A DNA stretch of 17,390 nucleotides from Cycloclasticus sp. (GTDB taxonomy: Bacteria; Pseudomonadota; Gammaproteobacteria; Methylococcales; Cycloclasticaceae), in assembly GCA_019090295.1 (NCBI GenBank), contig JAHRWG010000157.1:1-17390 (forward strand). Reading direction: 5' to 3'. A model generated the notes under the pieces. It did not search any database. It saw only the letters and a program-made list of their open reading frames with translations, and had not been told where the DNA came from. Of the stretch, positions 15,447 to 17,390 are shown piece after piece. Position numbers and translations under genes: made by a program. How positions within the stretch are numbered: the first letter of the stretch is position 1; every line of letters starts with the position of its first letter.

Positions 15447-17390
<1,944 letters not shown>

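Overview
The window reads as an ordinary chromosomal stretch of a moderately AT-rich gammaproteobacterium. The protein families and the blocks crcB-serS, mtaD-ubiG-mupP, suhB/trmJ-cysE and queA-tgt-yajC-secD-secF are all typical of that class. A marine lineage such as Cycloclasticus or Methylophaga is only a guess. There are no insertion sequences, phage genes, CRISPR arrays or toxin-antitoxin pairs, and every complete gene looks intact.

Layout. (1) Positions 1-195 hold the 3' end of glnD. A minus-strand tRNA-Ser(UGA) and a plus-strand yccA (FtsH-linked membrane protein) follow. (2) Positions 1549-3521, minus strand, form a crcB - DUF190 - serS operon: fluoride channel, small PII-like protein of unknown role, and seryl-tRNA synthetase. 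(3) Positions 3750-8553, plus strand, form a tight five-gene operon: mtaD (methylthioadenosine/SAH deaminase), ubiG (ubiquinone methyltransferase), a HAD phosphatase best read as MupP of cell-wall recycling, rmuC and a YciK-like dehydrogenase. (4) Positions 8557-11265, minus strand, carry trmJ - cysE - NifS-type cysteine desulfurase, divergent from suhB (11324-12124, plus). (5) Positions 12223-17390, minus strand, carry queA (its 5' end outside the window), tgt, yajC, secD and secF.

How the genes work together. QueA and Tgt make queuosine in tRNA, TrmJ methylates position 32 of tRNAs, and SerRS charges the tRNA-Ser encoded nearby. CysE makes O-acetylserine for cysteine synthesis, and the desulfurase behind it draws sulfur from cysteine. 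YajC-SecD-SecF is the accessory complex of the Sec translocon. MtaD can remove the by-products of SAM use, including the SAH released by UbiG next door.

No clearly new system was found. The points most worth a second look are the DUF190 partner of the fluoride channel, the MupP rather than Gph identity of the HAD phosphatase, a NifS-type desulfurase where many relatives carry iscR-iscSUA, a possible 11-codon leader peptide before cysE, and several start codons that need correcting (trmJ, crcB, DUF190, the desulfurase).
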